From: an uncultured SAR116 cluster alpha proteobacterium
Lineage (GTDB): Bacteria; Pseudomonadota; Alphaproteobacteria; Puniceispirillales; Puniceispirillaceae
DNA: 64,000 nt
Direction of reading: 5' to 3'
Assembly: GCA_902523435.1 (NCBI GenBank)
Contig: CABYZM010000003.1
Coordinates: forward strand, 29,291 to 93,290
The notes under the pieces were generated by a model, which made no database searches, was not told the DNA's origin, and saw nothing but the letters and a program-made list of their open reading frames with translations. Below, one piece after another: positions 25,564 to 35,793 of this stretch. A program made the position numbers and the translations under genes. Every line of letters begins with the position of its first letter. The first letter of the stretch is position 1.

Positions 25564-27501
25564 GTGAATAACCTTGGACGTAACATAGCAATATGGCTCA
25601 TCATTGGTGCCGCACTTATGGCATTATTCAATATGTTTCAGACTTCTGGGACGACACAGAGCTCTTCAAAGATCGCTTATACTGACTTCATCGCCCAGGC
25701 AAAAAGCGGCGGCATAACCGATGTGCTCATTGAAGGGAACAATCTGAAGGGACGCACACGCGAGAATTCAACAGTTGTCAGCTACAAGCCGGATGGGGCT
25801 GATGTGGTTGCCACTCTGGAGGGCTCAGATGTACGAATTGATGCTCGGCCTGATGAAAGTAATATGCCAGGATTCCTGTCTGTGCTAATTTCCTGGTTTC
25901 CTATGTTATTGTTTATTGGGGTATGGATTTTTTTCATGCGTCAGATGCAGGGCGGAGGACGCGGTGGTGCGATGGGCTTTGGCAAAAGTCGCGCAAAAAT
26001 GCTAACTGAACACCATGGTCGTGTGACTTTTGAAGATGTGGCTGGTATCGATGAGGCAAAAACAGAATTAGAAGAAGTAGTCGAGTTTTTGAAAGATCCA
26101 GGGAAATTCCAGCGTTTAGGTGGAAAAATTCCAAAGGGTGTGTTGCTTGTTGGCCCGCCAGGCACAGGTAAAACACTTTTGGCCCGTGCTATCGCTGGTG
26201 AGGCAAATGTTCCTTTCTTTACCATTTCTGGTTCTGATTTTGTGGAAATGTTTGTGGGTGTAGGGGCTAGCCGTGTGCGCGATATGTTTGAACAAGGCAA
26301 GAAAAATGCTCCTTGTATCATTTTTATTGATGAGATTGACGCGGTTGGACGTCACCGTGGAGCGGGCCTTGGCGGCGGGAATGACGAGCGAGAACAGACC
26401 CTGAACCAGATGTTAGTTGAAATGGATGGTTTTGAGGCTAACGAAGGCGTGATACTGATAGCCGCTACAAACCGCCCGGATGTTCTCGATCCTGCGTTGC
26501 TTAGACCAGGCCGGTTTGACCGCCAGGTTGTGGTACCGAACCCTGATGTGACGGGCCGCGAAAAAATTCTAAAAGTGCACATGCGCAAAACCCCATTGGC
26601 CAATGATGTTGAAGCTCGTATTATTGCCCGTGGCACTCCAGGTTTTTCAGGAGCCGATTTAGCAAATCTAGTAAACGAGGCAGCGTTACTTGCGGCTCGT
26701 AAAGGCCGACGTACTGTATCCATGGCTGAATTTGAGGAAGCTAAGGATAAAGTCATGATGGGCTCTGAGCGCCGTTCAATGGTGATGACAGACGACGAGA
26801 AAAAGCTGACTGCCTATCATGAAGCTGGTCACGCAGTTGTTGCATTGCATTCACCAGCTTCTGATCCAATCCACAAGGCTACAATTATTCCGCGTGGCCG
26901 GGCGCTTGGCATGGTTATGCGTTTGCCAGAAGGTGATCGAATATCCATGGCGGTAGATAAATTGCTGGCAGATCTGCGGGTGGCCTGTGGTGGCCGTATT
27001 GCTGAAGAGCTTATTTTTGGGGCGGAAAAAGTGACAACAGGCGCGTCATCAGATATACGTATGGCAACAGATGTCGCCCGACGTATGGTGACCGAATGGG
27101 GGATGTCTGACAAGTTGGGTTTTCTCGCTTATAGTGGTGATGAACAGGAAGTCTTCCTTGGCCGGTCAGTCACCCAACAAAAAAATGTATCCGAAAAAAC
27201 AGCCGATGTGATTGATTCTGAAGTCCGCCGAATTGTGGATACAGCCTACAAGGATGCCACCAAAATTCTGAAAGATAAAGGTGATGAGCTAGAACTTCTA
27301 GCGCAGGGGCTTCTGGAATATGAAACCTTGAATGGAGATGAAATCCGCATCATTGTTGAAGGCGGTACATTGTCTCGAAAAGATGAGACAGATGATGACA
27401 CGCCGGCCCCACGGGCAAAAAAAACGCGCTCTGGTCTGCCGACAGGCGGACGGGCACGCACGCGTCCTGACCCTGACACACCAGGATCCGAGCCTGTCTG
27501 A
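25564..27501 (+). CDS. ftsH: Membrane-bound ATP-dependent zinc protease FtsH
   Basis: FtsH is a hexameric inner-membrane AAA+ protease that removes damaged membrane proteins and, in E. coli, controls LpxC and sigma-32. Two membrane helices (about 7-25 and 100-120) flank a periplasmic domain. The AAA domain has Walker A GPPGTGKT, Walker [14 protein letters not shown] and the second region of homology ending RPGRFDRQV. The zinc site is HEAGH. The GTG start follows an AGAGG sequence. Length 645 with a Lys/Arg-rich tail is normal. Both lpxC and rpoH lie in this window, so candidate substrates are encoded close by, though that says nothing about actual targets. Confidence 0.97.
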   Translation: MNNLGRNIAIWLIIGAALMALFNMFQTSGTTQSSSKIAYTDFIAQAKSGGITDVLIEGNNLKGRTRENSTVVSYKPDGADVVATLEGSDVRIDARPDESNMPGFLSVLISWFPMLLFIGVWIFFMRQMQGGGRGGAMGFGKSRAKMLTEHHGRVTFEDVAGIDEAKTELEEVVEFLKDPGKFQRLGGKIPKGVLLVGPPGTGKTLLARAIAGEANVPFFTISGSDFVEMFVGVGASRVRDMFEQGKKNAPCIIFIDEIDAVGRHRGAGLGGGNDEREQTLNQMLVEMDGFEANEGVILIAATNRPDVLDPALLRPGRFDRQVVVPNPDVTGREKILKVHMRKTPLANDVEARIIARGTPGFSGADLANLVNEAALLAARKGRRTVSMAEFEEAKDKVMMGSERRSMVMTDDEKKLTAYHEAGHAVVALHSPASDPIHKATIIPRGRALGMVMRLPEGDRISMAVDKLLADLRVACGGRIAEELIFGAEKVTTGASSDIRMATDVARRMVTEWGMSDKLGFLAYSGDEQEVFLGRSVTQQKNVSEKTADVIDSEVRRIVDTAYKDATKILKDKGDELELLAQGLLEYETLNGDEIRIIVEGGTLSRKDETDDDTPAPRAKKTRSGLPTGGRARTRPDPDTPGSEPV

Positions 27502-27510
27502 CAAACACAG

Positions 27511-28680
27511 ATGCAGCTGCATACCTCTAACAACAAACAGGCGGGGCTCGTTTTTATCAGCCCCGCTTCTTTTGCTAGCAACTGGTCTGCTGCACAGAGT
27601 TTATGGCTTCGTCCTGTGGGGATTGCACCTTTTAACGCGTTGCGTGCTGTTCTTGATGCCGATTCTGCATTGCCGCTGGCAGGTGGGCCTTATGGGTTTA
27701 CCCATCTCGATCTGGTCACTGGTGAGAAGTCAGCTGGGTATAAGGCTGCACGTGTCAGTATCGCAGAGGCCCGGCAAATAACAAAAGATGAAGCCGCAGG
27801 CCAGCTGGCTGCGATTACCGGCCCGCGTCAAGCGTTTGCCGGTCTGCCAATGGACAGGGTTCAGGTGATGGGCATCGTGAATGTCACGCCAGACAGTTTT
27901 TCAGATGGCGGCCGATTTTTTGATACAGAGGACGCGATTGCCCATGGCCGTGGCATGGCTGTAGACGGGGCAACCCTGTTGGATGTAGGTGGGGAAAGCA
28001 CTCGCCCCGGGGCAGAACCTATTTCAACAGAGGAAGAGCTGGCCCGCATTACTCCTGTTATCAGTGCACTGGCCAAAGACGGGCATCTGGTCTCTGCTGA
28101 TACTCGTCATAGCGCGGTGATGGGCCCTGCCCTGGCTGCGGGTGCGTGTATCATCAACAATGTTTCCGGCTTCACTGATGAAGGTGCGGCAGAGGTAATG
28201 GGACAGACTTACCTCTCAGCTCCAACCAACAGTTTTGCGATCACTATGCATATGCAAGGCACCCCCCAAACGATGCAGGATGACCCTAAATATGGCTTCG
28301 CTCCAATAGAGGTGTTTGACGTGCTGGCGCGCCATGTTGATCGACTGGTTGCTGCTGGTCTGCCCCGATCCCATATCGCGGTTGACCCAGGCTTTGGCTT
28401 TGGCAAAACACCTGCCCATAATGCAGAAATGATTAGCTGGACCAGCTTGTTTCACGGATTGGATGTGCCAGTACTATTTGGCTTTTCGCGCAAATCCTCA
28501 ATCCCCAAACTGGCCGCTTCAGGTGGGTATGACGGGGGCTATGGGGCGTCATCTGATGAACGGCTGGGTGGTAGCCTGGCCCTCACCCTTGCCGCCACTG
28601 CACAGGGCGCACAGATCATCCGCACCCATGATGTGGCGGATACAGTTCAGGCGGTGTCGGTGCAAAAGGGGTTGATCTAG
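27511..28680 (+). CDS. folP: Dihydropteroate synthase with N-terminal extension
   Basis: DHPS joins p-aminobenzoate to dihydropterin pyrophosphate in folate synthesis. The TIM-barrel core starts at about residue 117 with MGIVNVTPDSFSDGG and continues with DVGGESTRPGAEP, SADTR, MHMQGTPQTMQ, DPGFGFGKT and FSRKS. Two oddities stand out. A preceding domain of about 115 residues contains PLAGGPYGFTHLDL; similar extensions occur in some Rhodospirillales-like FolP proteins. The usual IND segment is IINNVSG, with Asn replacing a conserved Asp. The other catalytic residues are present, so I expect an active enzyme. It lies 9 bases after ftsH. Confidence 0.92.
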   Translation: MQLHTSNNKQAGLVFISPASFASNWSAAQSLWLRPVGIAPFNALRAVLDADSALPLAGGPYGFTHLDLVTGEKSAGYKAARVSIAEARQITKDEAAGQLAAITGPRQAFAGLPMDRVQVMGIVNVTPDSFSDGGRFFDTEDAIAHGRGMAVDGATLLDVGGESTRPGAEPISTEEELARITPVISALAKDGHLVSADTRHSAVMGPALAAGACIINNVSGFTDEGAAEVMGQTYLSAPTNSFAITMHMQGTPQTMQDDPKYGFAPIEVFDVLARHVDRLVAAGLPRSHIAVDPGFGFGKTPAHNAEMISWTSLFHGLDVPVLFGFSRKSSIPKLAASGGYDGGYGASSDERLGGSLALTLAATAQGAQIIRTHDVADTVQAVSVQKGLI

Positions 28681-28817
28681 GGTCTCTTCTTGGTAGTTAT
28701 AAAGTAGTTTATTCTTCTCATCCTCAATTTCTGGACAGGTGGCCTTAGTCCAGCCTATAGTCAGCACCAGTGTGAATAGTAAAATAGACAGTTCAGAAGA
28801 GAAGGACAGCTAAACCT

Positions 28818-30167
28818 ATGGCAGGGATTTTTGGCACAGATGGGGTGCGCGCACGTATCAATACTGGCTCGATGCGGGCAGAGTCTGTGGTCAGGCTGGC
28901 ACTGGCAGCAGGCCGCTGGTTTGCGGATAAAACAGCAGATGACGGACGGATGACTCGCCCAATGGTAGTGATTGGCAAAGATACCCGATTGTCTGGCTAT
29001 ATGCTGGAATCTGCCCTGGTGGCTGGCTTTACTTCTATTGGGATTAACTGCCGCCTACTTGGCCCTGTGCCAACTGCGGCTGTGTCTTATCTGACCCACT
29101 CACTGAGGGCAGATTTTGGGGTGATGATTTCTGCCTCACACAACCCGCATCACGATAACGGGATAAAGCTCTTTGGACCAGATGGCTATAAACTGGATGA
29201 TGCAATTGAAGAAGACATTTCAGCCCTAATGCGCGGGTCTATCGCGCTGGCACCGCCAGATGGGCTGGGCCGGGCGCGCCGGATTGTAAATTCTGATCAG
29301 CGTTACATGGAATTTGCCAAAGCCACCTTTGATACCGCCCAGTCTCTGGCCGGGATGCGGATTGTGGTGGACTGTGCGCATGGGGCCGCATATCGCACCG
29401 CCCCTAATACGCTGGTTGAATTAGGGGCAGACATTCTGCCGTTGGGCGTTGCCCCTGACGGGCTAAATATCAATCTGAATTGTGGAGCAACCGAGCCATC
29501 AGGTATGGCGAAGGCTGTTGCGGAATCTGGGGCTGCACTAGGCATCTGTCTTGACGGGGATGCCGACAGGCTGATCCTGGCAGATGAGCAGGGGCAGATC
29601 CGTGATGGTGATCAAATTCTGGCTACGCTAGCGCTGGACGCAGCAGAACAGGGCACACTTCACGGGCCAGTTATTGGCACTGTGATGAGCAATCTGGGCC
29701 TGGAGACGGTGCTCGCTAAGCATAATATAGGTTTTGAAAGGGCAGCGGTGGGGGACCGCTATATCTCCGAACGTATGGTCAAAACAGGCAGCAACTTGGG
29801 AGGGGAGCCATCCGGTCATGTTTTGCTACCCCAGCTGAGCCGGACCGGTGATGGGCTAATTGCGGCTCTACAAATCTTATCGATTATCTGTCGCACGGGA
29901 AAGCCCGCCTCTGAGCTGTTGTCCTGCTTTACCCCAATACCGCAAAGACTGGTTAACCTAAGAGATATAGACAAGGCTGTTCTGAGCGACAAGCGGGTCA
30001 CAGCGCAGGTCGCTGCAGTTGAGGCAGAGCTGGGCGGTCAAGGGCGCGTGCTGCTGCGCCCATCGGGCACAGAACCGCTTATCCGTGTGATGGTGGAAGC
30101 GGTTGATAAAGCTCGCCTCAATGCCGCCATGGACAAGCTGGTCACTGTGCTGAAAGCGGCCTCTTAG
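28818..30167 (+). CDS. glmM: Phosphoglucosamine mutase
   Basis: GlmM converts glucosamine-6-phosphate to glucosamine-1-phosphate, a precursor of UDP-GlcNAc for peptidoglycan and lipid A. The phosphoserine loop VMISASHNPHHDNGIKLFG lies near residue 100, the Mg-binding loop CLDGDADRLILAD near 243, the sugar-specificity GEPSGH near 330 and the phosphate loop RPSGTEPLIRVM near the C-terminus. Length 449 is typical. It follows ftsH-folP, the conserved ftsH-folP-glmM order. The 137-base gap upstream contains a CTGGAC/GTCCAG hairpin (28731-28753) of unknown role. Confidence 0.96.
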   Translation: MAGIFGTDGVRARINTGSMRAESVVRLALAAGRWFADKTADDGRMTRPMVVIGKDTRLSGYMLESALVAGFTSIGINCRLLGPVPTAAVSYLTHSLRADFGVMISASHNPHHDNGIKLFGPDGYKLDDAIEEDISALMRGSIALAPPDGLGRARRIVNSDQRYMEFAKATFDTAQSLAGMRIVVDCAHGAAYRTAPNTLVELGADILPLGVAPDGLNINLNCGATEPSGMAKAVAESGAALGICLDGDADRLILADEQGQIRDGDQILATLALDAAEQGTLHGPVIGTVMSNLGLETVLAKHNIGFERAAVGDRYISERMVKTGSNLGGEPSGHVLLPQLSRTGDGLIAALQILSIICRTGKPASELLSCFTPIPQRLVNLRDIDKAVLSDKRVTAQVAAVEAELGGQGRVLLRPSGTEPLIRVMVEAVDKARLNAAMDKLVTVLKAAS

Positions 30168-30250
30168 GAGTAGGGGTGGCCCGCCATCTATACCTTTTCC
30201 TACATTTTCTTATGTCGTGTTCTTGACATTTTATGTCGGCTCATTATTTT

Positions 30251-30304
30251 CTAACTCGGGTCGCTGTCTCCCAACGGACAGTCACATTTTGATAGAGGTT
30301 CGCC
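30251..30304 (+). promoter_or_regulatory. Probable serC leader RNA
   Basis: A structured leader upstream of serC-serA is known in alphaproteobacteria (Rfam serC leader), with its last stem covering the serC ribosome site. Here CTGTCT (30264-30269) pairs with GGACAG (30276-30281) around a CCCAAC loop. An upstream AACTC (30253-30257) can pair with the GAGGTT at the ribosome site, with one bulge, just before the ATG. Position and architecture match; the ligand or signal is unknown. Confidence 0.6.
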
Positions 30305-31459
30305 ATGTCGCCGCACATTAGGCCGTTGTCCCCGCACTTTTCATCTGGGCCAACAAAGAAATTTACTGGCTGGACCCCTGCTCACGTCGAAGATGCCGCG
30401 GTTGGTCGCTCGCATCGCGCAAAAGAGCCTAAAGCCAAAATTTTATCTGCTATCAAACGCATGTCTGCTTTGCTAGGTCTGCCTGACGATTATCGTCTGG
30501 GTATTGTGCCTGCATCTGATACAGGCGCGGTTGAAATGGCCATGTGGTCTGTCTTGGGCGCATGTGGCACAGATATCCTGGCCTGGGAATCCTTTGGTCA
30601 GACATGGGTGGCGGACGCCACTGAACAATTAAAACTTAAGGATTGCAGAATATTGGAGGCAGATTGGGGGGACTTGCCTGACCTTGCTGAAGTTGATTTC
30701 AGTCGTGACGTTTTGTTTACCTTTAATGGAACAACCTCTGGTGTACGGTTGCCAAATACAAACTGGATCCCTCATGACCGCGAAGGCCTCACGATCGCTG
30801 ATGCGACATCTGCCTGTTTTGCCATGCAGATGGACTGGGCCAAGCTGGATATCACAACTTTCAGTTGGCAAAAATCACTTGGCGGGGAAGCTGGGCATGG
30901 GGTAATCATCCTCTCGCCACGAGCAGTAGCACGTCTTGAAAGCTACAGCCCGCCTTGGCCTGTACCGAAGATTTTTCAACTGACTAAAGGCGGTAAGCTT
31001 GTCGAGGGAATTTTCCGCGGCGATACGATCAATACGCCGTCCCTGCTCTGCGTGGAGGATTTGCACGCTGCGCTTGACTGGGCTGAGGCACAAGGCGGCC
31101 TGCCTGGTCTAATTTGCCGATCTGAGGCCAATTTAAGTGTGGTGCAGGATTTTGTGGCTGGCTCTGACTGGTGCGGTTTCCTATGCAGCGATGTGGCAAA
31201 TTTGTCCTCTACCTCTATCTGCCTGAAGCTGGTTCACCCAGATGTTGTAGCACTTAGCGTGGATGAACAGGCCGCCTTTGCCAAACAGATGGTGGCTATG
31301 TTGGCAAATGAAGGCGTTGCCTATGATATCGGTGCCTACCGCACGGCTCCTGCCGGTTTCCGTCTGTGGGGTGGGCCAACCGTTGATTCTGAAGATGTGG
31401 CTGCGCTGATGCCTTGGCTGGACTGGGCATTTGAGCATGCGTGCAAACAACAGTATTAG
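30305..31459 (+). CDS. serC: Phosphoserine aminotransferase, alphaproteobacterial type
   Basis: SerC is a pyridoxal-phosphate enzyme that transfers an amino group to 3-phosphohydroxypyruvate in serine synthesis. The 384-residue protein belongs to the alpha/archaeal SerC subgroup: early [12 protein letters not shown], and the cofactor lysine in [15 protein letters not shown] near residue 195. The start is ATG with a GAGG site 6 bases upstream, inside the probable leader hairpin. serA begins 16 bases after the stop, so the two consecutive serine-pathway steps are co-expressed. Confidence 0.95.
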   Translation: MSPHIRPLSPHFSSGPTKKFTGWTPAHVEDAAVGRSHRAKEPKAKILSAIKRMSALLGLPDDYRLGIVPASDTGAVEMAMWSVLGACGTDILAWESFGQTWVADATEQLKLKDCRILEADWGDLPDLAEVDFSRDVLFTFNGTTSGVRLPNTNWIPHDREGLTIADATSACFAMQMDWAKLDITTFSWQKSLGGEAGHGVIILSPRAVARLESYSPPWPVPKIFQLTKGGKLVEGIFRGDTINTPSLLCVEDLHAALDWAEAQGGLPGLICRSEANLSVVQDFVAGSDWCGFLCSDVANLSSTSICLKLVHPDVVALSVDEQAAFAKQMVAMLANEGVAYDIGAYRTAPAGFRLWGGPTVDSEDVAALMPWLDWAFEHACKQQY

Positions 31460-31475
31460 AGAAAAGAGCAAAATA

Positions 31476-33053
31476 ATGACAAAAGTGCTGATTAGTGACA
31501 AGCTGGCCCCAGCCGCAGCAGACATCTTCCGCGATTCTGGCATTTTGGTTGATGTAAAGCCTGGCCTAAGCCCAGAAGAGTTGGGTGAGATTATCAGTGA
31601 TTATGAGGGTCTGGCCATCCGGTCCGCAACCAAGGTCACGCTTGAATTGCTGGACAAAGCCCCCCGGCTGAAAGTGGTTGGCCGTGCAGGGATTGGTGTT
31701 GATAATGTTGATATTGCCGCCGCGACGGCGGCTGGCGTGATAGTTATGAATACGCCCTTTGGCAATGCGGTCACAACAGCTGAACACGCGATTTCTATGT
31801 TGTTAGCTCTGGCCCGCCAGATCCCGCAGGCACATATGTCAACAACCGCTAGCAAGTGGGAAAAGTCAAAATTTATGGGCACAGAAATCTCTGGAAAACG
31901 GCTGGGTATCATTGGCTGTGGAAACATCGGCGCGATTGTCGCTGACCGGGCGCAGGGGTTGAAAATGAAAGTGATGGGCTATGATCCGTTCTTGACGGAT
32001 GACCGAGCTAAAAAGCTGGGCATTGTAAAAGTTGAACTTGATGAGCTGCTGGAAAAGTCGGATTTCATTTCACTTCACACGCCATTGACAGATGCAACAA
32101 GGAATATCATTTCCGCTGATGCGCTGAACCGCACAAAAAAGGGTGTGCGTATCGTAAACTGCGCACGTGGCGGTTTGGTGGATGAAAATGCACTTTTGGC
32201 GGCTCTAGTCTCTGGACATGTTGCTGGGGCTGCGCTGGATGTTTTTGAAAACGAACCTGCAAAAGATAATCCTTTATTTTCTGCAGAAAATTTCATTGCC
32301 ACTCCGCATTTAGGGGCCAGCACGGTTGAAGCACAGGAAAAGGTCGCCTTGCAGGTGGCTGAACAGATGGTAGATTATCTCATGACCGGTGCGATTACCA
32401 ATGCCATCAATATGGCCTCTGTAACAGCAGAGGAAGCCCCGCTGCTGAAACCCTATATGACGCTTGGCGGCCTGTTAGGCCGATTCTTAGGCCAGCTCGA
32501 TACAGTAGGGCTGACTGCGGTGAAGCTGGAATTTGAGGGCAAGGCTGCTGGTCTGAATGACCAGCCGATACTTGCATCCGCACTTGCAGGCGTGTTAGGC
32601 CCTAAAATGGATTCGGTGAATATGGTGAACGCCGCTGCGCTGGCCCATAGTCATGATATTGCTGTGGCCACTGTGCGTCACGACAGACGTTGTGATTATG
32701 AGAGCCTACTGCGCTTGACCTTAAGCTACAAAGGAGGGGAGCGGATGGTCTGTGGCACGCTGGTTGGCGGCGATAAGGCCCGCCTTGTTGAAGTGCAAGG
32801 AATTTCTGTTGAATCAGCCTTCACGGAAAACATGCTATATCTGCGCAATTATGACAAGCCTGGCTTTATCGGTGCACTGGGTAGCATGATGGGTGAGCTA
32901 GGTGTTAATATTGCAACCTTTCATCTAGGCCGAAAGGAAGCTGGTGGTGAGGCAGTGGCACTGATTGAAATTGATGGGTCTGTGACGCATGACACATTAC
33001 AGGCCATTCGGGCTATGCCTCAGGTTGTGCGTGCAGATTATCTGCAGTTTTGA
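31476..33053 (+). CDS. serA: D-3-phosphoglycerate dehydrogenase
   Basis: SerA oxidises 3-phosphoglycerate to 3-phosphohydroxypyruvate, the first committed step to serine. The ORF track extends upstream into serC; the ATG at 31476 starts MTKVLISDKLAPAAADIF, the normal N-terminus. The 525-residue protein has the substrate domain, the NAD fold with LGIIGCGNIGAIVADRAQG and NCARGGLVDE, an intervening domain, and a C-terminal ACT domain (NYDKPGFIGALGSMMGELGVNI) of the kind through which serine inhibits many long-form SerA enzymes. Confidence 0.96.
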   Translation: MTKVLISDKLAPAAADIFRDSGILVDVKPGLSPEELGEIISDYEGLAIRSATKVTLELLDKAPRLKVVGRAGIGVDNVDIAAATAAGVIVMNTPFGNAVTTAEHAISMLLALARQIPQAHMSTTASKWEKSKFMGTEISGKRLGIIGCGNIGAIVADRAQGLKMKVMGYDPFLTDDRAKKLGIVKVELDELLEKSDFISLHTPLTDATRNIISADALNRTKKGVRIVNCARGGLVDENALLAALVSGHVAGAALDVFENEPAKDNPLFSAENFIATPHLGASTVEAQEKVALQVAEQMVDYLMTGAITNAINMASVTAEEAPLLKPYMTLGGLLGRFLGQLDTVGLTAVKLEFEGKAAGLNDQPILASALAGVLGPKMDSVNMVNAAALAHSHDIAVATVRHDRRCDYESLLRLTLSYKGGERMVCGTLVGGDKARLVEVQGISVESAFTENMLYLRNYDKPGFIGALGSMMGELGVNIATFHLGRKEAGGEAVALIEIDGSVTHDTLQAIRAMPQVVRADYLQF

Positions 33054-33195
33054 GCCTGAACGGGTTGCTCATCTGCGGCAAACAGGATAGAAGATATTGA
33101 ATTTGTGCTGCTCTACTTTTTGAAGATGTTAACGGTGGTACGGCTTTATCGCTTTTTAGGTTTAACGTTCTGTACTTTTGGCCGAGTGGGTGCTT

Positions 33196-34407
33196 ATGTC
33201 ATCATCTGACCGATCTTACCATCCCATATCTGAAGTGGTTGTGATGTCAGCTCCATCTGCTGGGGCTGGCGATGCAAGTGAGGGGCTGCTGCCTTCTGGT
33301 CTTACAGATCTTCTCGCCCCGCAGGCGGAACAGGATGCAAAAGCTGTAGAAGCGGTCTTATCCTGTTTTGCTGCCTTTGGCTATCAGCGCATAAAACCGC
33401 CACTTGTGGAGTTTGAGCAGACCCTGCTGACTGAGGGGCCAGGAGCTGCGCTGGCTGAACAGACTTTCCGCTTGCTTGACCCGATATCGCGGCGAATGAT
33501 GGCGCTGCGCTCGGATATGACCGCCCAGATTGCCAGGATTGCCGGAACCAGACTAGCTCGTTATCCCCGGCCTCTGCGTCTTGCTTATGGGGGTGAGGTG
33601 ATGCGGGTGATCCCGGATGTGTTAAACCCGGAACGCCAGCTGATGCAGGCAGGGGCGGAAATAATTGGCCGTGATGACAAGCAGGCTGCTACAGAAATTA
33701 TTTTGCTTGGCGTGCGTGCCCTGAAGCAGGCTGGGATTTTGGACCTGACGATTGACTTGGGGCTGCCCTGCCTGGCTGAGGCTGTTCTGGGAGATGAGCT
33801 TACGGCTATGGACGCCGCGGTCAAAGATGAGATGTTCGGTGCTATCTCAGATCGTGACATTACCAGATTAACAAAACTGCCGCTCAAGGCTGCGCCACAT
33901 CTAGCGGAAATCATCAATGCGTCTGGCGCAGCTGCAGACAGGCTGGCGGAGGTGTCGAAAATTCTGCCAGATGCTGCAGCCGAACAGCTGTTGGGACTGA
34001 TTGATATCGCTACCAGCCTGAACGGGTTACTTCCTGACATTGCAATCACACTGGATCCACTGGATATGCAAGGTTATGGTTATCACACCTCGGTAAGTTT
34101 TTCGGTCTTTGGGGCAGGGCTGAAAGGCGCGATTGCTAGAGGTGGTGCCTATGTGACAGGATATGATGAAAAAGCGATGGGCCTGTCCGTGTTCATGGAA
34201 CGTGTACTACGCAGCCTGCCTACCCCGCAGCAGACTCCTGTTATTTACATTCCGGCAACTGTTGGCCTGGCCGCGGGTCTGCAGCTCGTTGAGCGTGGCC
34301 GCCACGTGCTGTATGGCACAAAGGGTGCCAAGGCTGCGGCGGAAGCAAAAGCTCTGAACTGCGCCTACATTCTGCGCGAAGCGGGTGGCATGCCGGAAAA
34401 GCTGTAA
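33196..34407 (+). CDS. hisZ: ATP phosphoribosyltransferase regulatory subunit HisZ
   Basis: HisZ is a catalytically inactive relative of histidyl-tRNA synthetase that activates the short form of HisG in histidine synthesis. The class II synthetase-like core has the motif-2-like [12 protein letters not shown] and GGEVMRV, with QAGAEIIG. The anticodon-binding domain is missing, consistent with HisZ at about 400 residues. The start is uncertain: ATG 33196 is used, but ATG 33244 (MSAPSAGAG) is possible and TTG 33178 less so. hisG is not in the window. purA follows after 49 bases, a common alphaproteobacterial order. Confidence 0.88.
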   Translation: MSSSDRSYHPISEVVVMSAPSAGAGDASEGLLPSGLTDLLAPQAEQDAKAVEAVLSCFAAFGYQRIKPPLVEFEQTLLTEGPGAALAEQTFRLLDPISRRMMALRSDMTAQIARIAGTRLARYPRPLRLAYGGEVMRVIPDVLNPERQLMQAGAEIIGRDDKQAATEIILLGVRALKQAGILDLTIDLGLPCLAEAVLGDELTAMDAAVKDEMFGAISDRDITRLTKLPLKAAPHLAEIINASGAAADRLAEVSKILPDAAAEQLLGLIDIATSLNGLLPDIAITLDPLDMQGYGYHTSVSFSVFGAGLKGAIARGGAYVTGYDEKAMGLSVFMERVLRSLPTPQQTPVIYIPATVGLAAGLQLVERGRHVLYGTKGAKAAAEAKALNCAYILREAGGMPEKL

Positions 34408-34456
34408 CCTTATAATTTTTAACCAATCTATTCATAATCAGCAGAAAGACAAACAG

Positions 34457-35752
34457 ATGACAAATGTGGCTGTGATTGGGTCCCAATGGGGCGATGAAGG
34501 CAAAGGCAAAATTGTAGACTGGCTTTCTGAACGCGCCGATATGGTGGTCCGTTTTCAGGGTGGTCATAATGCCGGACACACGCTGGTCATTGATGGTGTG
34601 GAATATAAATTGTCTTTGCTGCCCTCAGGAATTGTGCGGCAGGGTAAGAGGTCTGTGATTGGCAATGGAGTGGTAGTTGACCCTGTCGCGCTGTTATCTG
34701 AGATCAAAACCATCCGCGAACAGGGCGTCGCGGTTAGCCCGGATAATTTGGTGGTTTCAGAAAGTGCGTCGCTGATTCTGCCTGTGCATGTTCGTATTGA
34801 TCAGGCGCGTGAGGCGGCTGCATCTGGCAAAGCCAAAATCGGCACGACCGGCCGTGGTATTGGTCCGGCTTATGAAGACAAGGTGGCGCGACGCGGCATC
34901 CGGCTTGCTGACCTGCGTGATGAAGCGCGTTTGCGGGACCGCCTGGCCCGTCTGGCCGCCCATCATAATGTCTGGCTATCAGCCGCAGGCGAAGAGCCGG
35001 TATCAGCTGGTCAGATGGTAGATGACTTGCTGGCGATAGCCCATGAACTGCTGGCCTATGCAGGGCAAAGCTGGCGCGAGCTGGCCGAAGCGCAAAGCCA
35101 GCATAAGTTGGTCCTTTTTGAGGGCGCGCAGGGGATTATGCTGGATATTGACCATGGCACCTATCCGTTTGTGACCTCTTCCAACACTGTGGCAGGCCAG
35201 GCTGGAACAGGGGCGGGCACAGGTCCGGGGTCTGTTGACTTTGTGCTGGGCATCACCAAGGCCTATACCACGAGGGTGGGTTCCGGCCCTTTCCCGACTG
35301 AGGATTTTGCCAAAGATGGTGAGCGTATGGGGGAGCGGGGGCGCGAGTTTGGCACTGTTACTGGGCGCAAACGCCGTTGTGGCTGGTTTGATGCGGTGAT
35401 GGTGCGTCAGGCTGGGCTGACCGCTGGGATTACCGGTATGGCTCTGACCAAGCTGGATGTGCTGGACGGGTTTGACAGTTTAAAGATTTGTGTGGGTTAT
35501 GACTGTTGTGGAGAACGTCTGGATTACTTCCCGTCAAATTCCACTCATCAAGCGGCCTGTAAACCGGTCTATGAAGAAATGCCCGGCTGGAAGGAAAGCA
35601 CTTATGGTGCGCGCGAATGGGCCGATTTGCCAGCCAATGCGCTGAAATATATCCGCCGTTTGGAGGAGCTGACTCGCATTCCGGTCGCGCTGCTGTCCAC
35701 CAGCCCTGAACGTGATGACACTATCCTGGTGAAAGATCCGTTTAACAGGTAA
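34457..35752 (+). CDS. purA: Adenylosuccinate synthetase
   Basis: PurA makes adenylosuccinate from IMP, aspartate and GTP on the route to AMP. The track ORF starts inside hisZ; the ATG at 34457 starts [21 protein letters not shown], containing the GTP loop with catalytic Asp and followed by GGHNAGHT with the catalytic His. Other motifs are [36 protein letters not shown] and TGRKRRCGW. The protein is 431 residues, standard length. It converges on rpoH; an inverted repeat overlaps its stop codon. Confidence 0.97.
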   Translation: MTNVAVIGSQWGDEGKGKIVDWLSERADMVVRFQGGHNAGHTLVIDGVEYKLSLLPSGIVRQGKRSVIGNGVVVDPVALLSEIKTIREQGVAVSPDNLVVSESASLILPVHVRIDQAREAAASGKAKIGTTGRGIGPAYEDKVARRGIRLADLRDEARLRDRLARLAAHHNVWLSAAGEEPVSAGQMVDDLLAIAHELLAYAGQSWRELAEAQSQHKLVLFEGAQGIMLDIDHGTYPFVTSSNTVAGQAGTGAGTGPGSVDFVLGITKAYTTRVGSGPFPTEDFAKDGERMGERGREFGTVTGRKRRCGWFDAVMVRQAGLTAGITGMALTKLDVLDGFDSLKICVGYDCCGERLDYFPSNSTHQAACKPVYEEMPGWKESTYGAREWADLPANALKYIRRLEELTRIPVALLSTSPERDDTILVKDPFNR

Positions 35753-35771
35753 AGGGGAATACTCACCTGTT
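35744..35771. terminator. Possible bidirectional terminator between purA and rpoH
   Basis: AACAGGT and ACCTGTT form a perfect 7-bp stem with a 14-base loop, spanning the purA stop codon in the convergent purA-rpoH gap. There is no T-run on either side, so this is only a candidate. Confidence 0.35.
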
Positions 35772-35793
35772 GCTGGGTTGATTGAGAAATCAT

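Noticed and set aside
33585-34049. 154-codon minus-strand ORF
   Set aside because: It is antisense to hisZ in a GC-rich frame with no recognisable protein features.
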